DNA from: Variovorax beijingensis
GTDB taxonomy: Bacteria; Pseudomonadota; Gammaproteobacteria; Burkholderiales; Burkholderiaceae_C
Length of the DNA: 64,000 nucleotides
Assembly: GCF_007828835.1 (NCBI RefSeq)
Contig: NZ_VIVL01000019.1
Span: 1 to 64,000 of the forward strand
Direction: 5' to 3'
The notes under the pieces were generated by a model. It searched no databases. It was not told the origin of the DNA and was given only the letters and a program-made list of their open reading frames with translations. This document shows, one piece after another, positions 61,998-64,000 of this stretch. A program made the position numbers and the translations under genes. The stretch's first letter is position 1, and the number at the start of each line of letters is the position of its first letter.

Positions 61998-63031
61998 CAT
62001 TCATCGGCAAGGCCGACACGCTGCTCTCGGTCGACGAACTCAAGGTGCACTTCGCGCGCGGCAAGGCAGGCTGGGGCAAGCCCGCGGAAGTGGTGAAGGC
62101 GGTGGACGGTGTCTCGTTCGAGATCCGGCGGGGCACCACGCTGGCGGTGGTGGGCGAATCGGGCTCGGGCAAGACCACGACCGCGCTCGCGGTGATGCGG
62201 CTCTCGCCCGTCACCTCGGGCCGCATGCGGCTGGGCGACACCGACCTGGGCGCGCTGCAGGGCGAGGCGCTGCGCCGGGCGCGCACGCGCATGCAGATCA
62301 TCTTCCAGGACCCGTTCTCCTCGCTGAATCCGCGCGAGCGCGCCGGTGCCACGGTGCGCGCCCCGCTCGAGCTGATGCAGGTGGGCACGCCCGAAGAGCG
62401 CACGCGCCGCGTGGCCGAACTCTTCGAGGCCGTGGGCCTGCGGCCCGAGCAGCAGCACCTGTTCCCGCACCAGTTCTCGGGCGGGCAGCGCCAGCGCATC
62501 AACATTGCGCGCGCGCTGGCCACCAACCCCGAGCTGGTGGTGTGCGACGAGCCGGTGTCGGCGCTGGACATCGCGATCCGCGCGCAGATACTGAACCTGC
62601 TGGTGCGGCTGCAGCGCGAACTGGGGCTGACCTACCTCTTCATCTCGCACGACATGGCGGTGGTGGAGCACATCTGCGACGACATCGCCGTGATGTACCT
62701 CGGCCAGATCGTGGAGCGCGCGCCACGGCGCAGCTTCTTCGCGCGGCCGCTGCACCCCTACAGCGTGGCGCTGATGTCGGCCGTGCCGACCGTGGGCGGC
62801 GGGCGCCGCCGCGCCGCCAGCCGCATCAAGCTCTCGGGCGATCCGCCGAGTCCGATCAATCCGCCGCCCGGCTGCCGCTTTGCCGGCCGCTGTCCCGTGG
62901 CCGAGCCAGCCTGCGCGGCCGAGTTGCCGCCGCTGCGCGAAGTGGCGCCCGACCATTGGGTACGCTGCAGGCGAGTCGATATCGTCGACGGCACGGCCCT
63001 TCCTCCTCTTTCGATGCCTGAACTGCCATGA
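61994..63031 (+). CDS. Dpp/Opp-type ABC ATPase (DppF-like)
   Basis: 345 residues. Walker A GESGSGKTTT near residue 54, FQDPFSSLNPRERAG, signature FSGGQRQRINIARAL near 163, Walker B LVVCDEPVSALD near 181, and a C-terminal GCRFAGRCPVAEPAC motif. Completes the five-part transporter; overlaps the amidohydrolase start. Confidence 0.92.
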
Positions 63032-64000
63032 GCACCCCCATCACCACCGTCTACCCCGCGCGCAGGATCATCACCATGAACCCGATGCAGCCGCATGCCA
63101 CGCACGTGGCGGTGCGCAGCGGCCGCGTGCTGGCCGTGGGCACCCTCGCGGACATGCAGGCCTGGGGCGCCTTCACGCTCGACGAGCGCTTTGCCGCCAA
63201 GGTGCTGATGCCGGGCCTGGTCGAGGGCCACTGCCACCTCAAGGAAGGCAGCATGTGGGACTGGACGTACCTCGGCTGGTTCGACCGGCGCGACCCCCAG
63301 GGCAAGGTGTGGAGCGGCCTGCGCTCGATGGACGAGGTGGTGGCGCGCCTTCGCGAAGTGACCGCGCAGATGGCGGCCGACGGCATTCCCGACACCGAGC
63401 CGCTGATCGCCTGGGGCTTCGATCCCATCTACTTCGGCGGCGAGCGCATGACGGTCGCGCACGTCGACCGCGCCAGCGCCACGCGGCCGGTCGTCATCGG
63501 CCATGCCAACGGCCACCTGATGAACGTCAACAGCGCCATGCTGCGCATCGCCGGCATCACGCGCGACAACGAGGTCGAGGGCGTGGTCAAGTTCGCGGCC
63601 GGCGAGATGGCGGGCGAGCCCACCGGCGAGCTTCAGGAGCCGGCCGCGATGTTCCTGGTGCTGCGCAGGATCGGCAATGCCGGCCTGCTCGCGCCGATGA
63701 CCGAGGCCGGCGTGCGCTCCTTCGCGCGCCTGGCCTGCATGCAGGGCGTGACGACCGCGACCGACCTCGTCAACAAGCTCACCGACGAAGACTGCGGCGT
63801 GCTCGAGAACGCGACGCGCGACGAGGGCTTCGGGGTGCGCATCCTGCCGGCGTTCCAGGCTTTCCACGGCACGCACGGCGCGGCCCAGGGCGCCGAACAT
63901 GTCAGGGCGCTGGTGCCGCGCAGCACCGACCGGCTGCGCTACGGCCTCGTGAAGATGATGCTCGACGGTTCGATCCAGGGCTTCTCGGCGCGGCTGCGCT
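63028..64000 (+). CDS. YtcJ-like amidohydrolase, 3' end outside the window
   Basis: Start ATG at 63028 overlaps the dppF-like stop (ATGA); 324 codons are visible with no stop. N-terminal beta domain (VYPARRIITMNPMQPHATHV), metal motif PGLVEGHCHLKEGS near residue 63, a later VVIGHANGHLMNVNSAMLR and VKMMLDGSIQGFSARL at the edge, which match the amidohydrolase-3/YtcJ group. Likely hydrolyses an amide taken up by the transporter. Confidence 0.88.
   Translation, partial: MSTPITTVYPARRIITMNPMQPHATHVAVRSGRVLAVGTLADMQAWGAFTLDERFAAKVLMPGLVEGHCHLKEGSMWDWTYLGWFDRRDPQGKVWSGLRSMDEVVARLREVTAQMAADGIPDTEPLIAWGFDPIYFGGERMTVAHVDRASATRPVVIGHANGHLMNVNSAMLRIAGITRDNEVEGVVKFAAGEMAGEPTGELQEPAAMFLVLRRIGNAGLLAPMTEAGVRSFARLACMQGVTTATDLVNKLTDEDCGVLENATRDEGFGVRILPAFQAFHGTHGAAQGAEHVRALVPRSTDRLRYGLVKMMLDGSIQGFSARLR

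Overview
This is a GC-rich, tightly packed chromosomal segment from a betaproteobacterium, most likely Comamonadaceae close to Variovorax. The family is inferred from the gene content: orphan Bug/TctC-type binding proteins, a Pao-type aldehyde oxidoreductase, several IclR regulators and C2/C3-sulfonate genes. No database search was possible.

Positions 1-5941 are the right end of an integrated island. It carries a TrlF/Ppl-type PHP-ATPase (predicted anti-phage protein), an Ntn-hydrolase-like protein of unknown role, a small Cys-containing ORF and a tyrosine integrase. It ends in a 49-bp 3' fragment of tRNA-Thr(CGU), which is the attachment site; the native terminator follows it. The island continues beyond the left edge of the window.

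Positions 6284-17541 return to core-like DNA: phosphate acetyltransferase (pta), a penicillin-binding-protein-like enzyme, a small membrane protein, an HD phosphohydrolase, a paoABC-like molybdenum aldehyde oxidoreductase and an SMP-30 lactonase-like protein.

Positions 16609-44648 hold an organosulfonate catabolism locus. SuyAB with SlcC and ComC handles 3-sulfolactate. Xsc with AckA (and Pta, 21 kb away) handles sulfoacetaldehyde. SauS and SauT feed sulfoacetate into sulfoacetaldehyde. A GMC dehydrogenase plus an MHS transporter may do the same for isethionate. SoeABC would oxidise the released sulfite inside the cell, and TauE could export sulfite or sulfate. Each branch has its own regulator (LysR, GntR/UTRA, three IclR), and palindromic operator candidates are visible at four of these promoters. 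A CobS/CobT-like AAA+/VWA pair sits in the middle without a known role.

Positions 44664-55251 contain a short LuxR-type protein, a DUF1059 protein, a second Mo-hydroxylase with a three-heme cytochrome c, a LysR regulator, and a tauABC taurine-type ABC transporter with a MocR (TauR-like) regulator. Positions 55370-64000 form one long operon: an NTF2-like protein, a FAD-dependent amine oxidase-like protein, a complete Dpp/Opp-type ABC transporter and an amidohydrolase cut by the window edge.

Gene junctions are very often 4-base start/stop overlaps. Two junctions in the sau operon are instead bridged by tiny, mutually similar reading frames that couple stop to start on both sides. An inverted REP-like pair is inserted in frame inside soeB, and a large imperfect inverted repeat fills the gap after the cobT-like gene.
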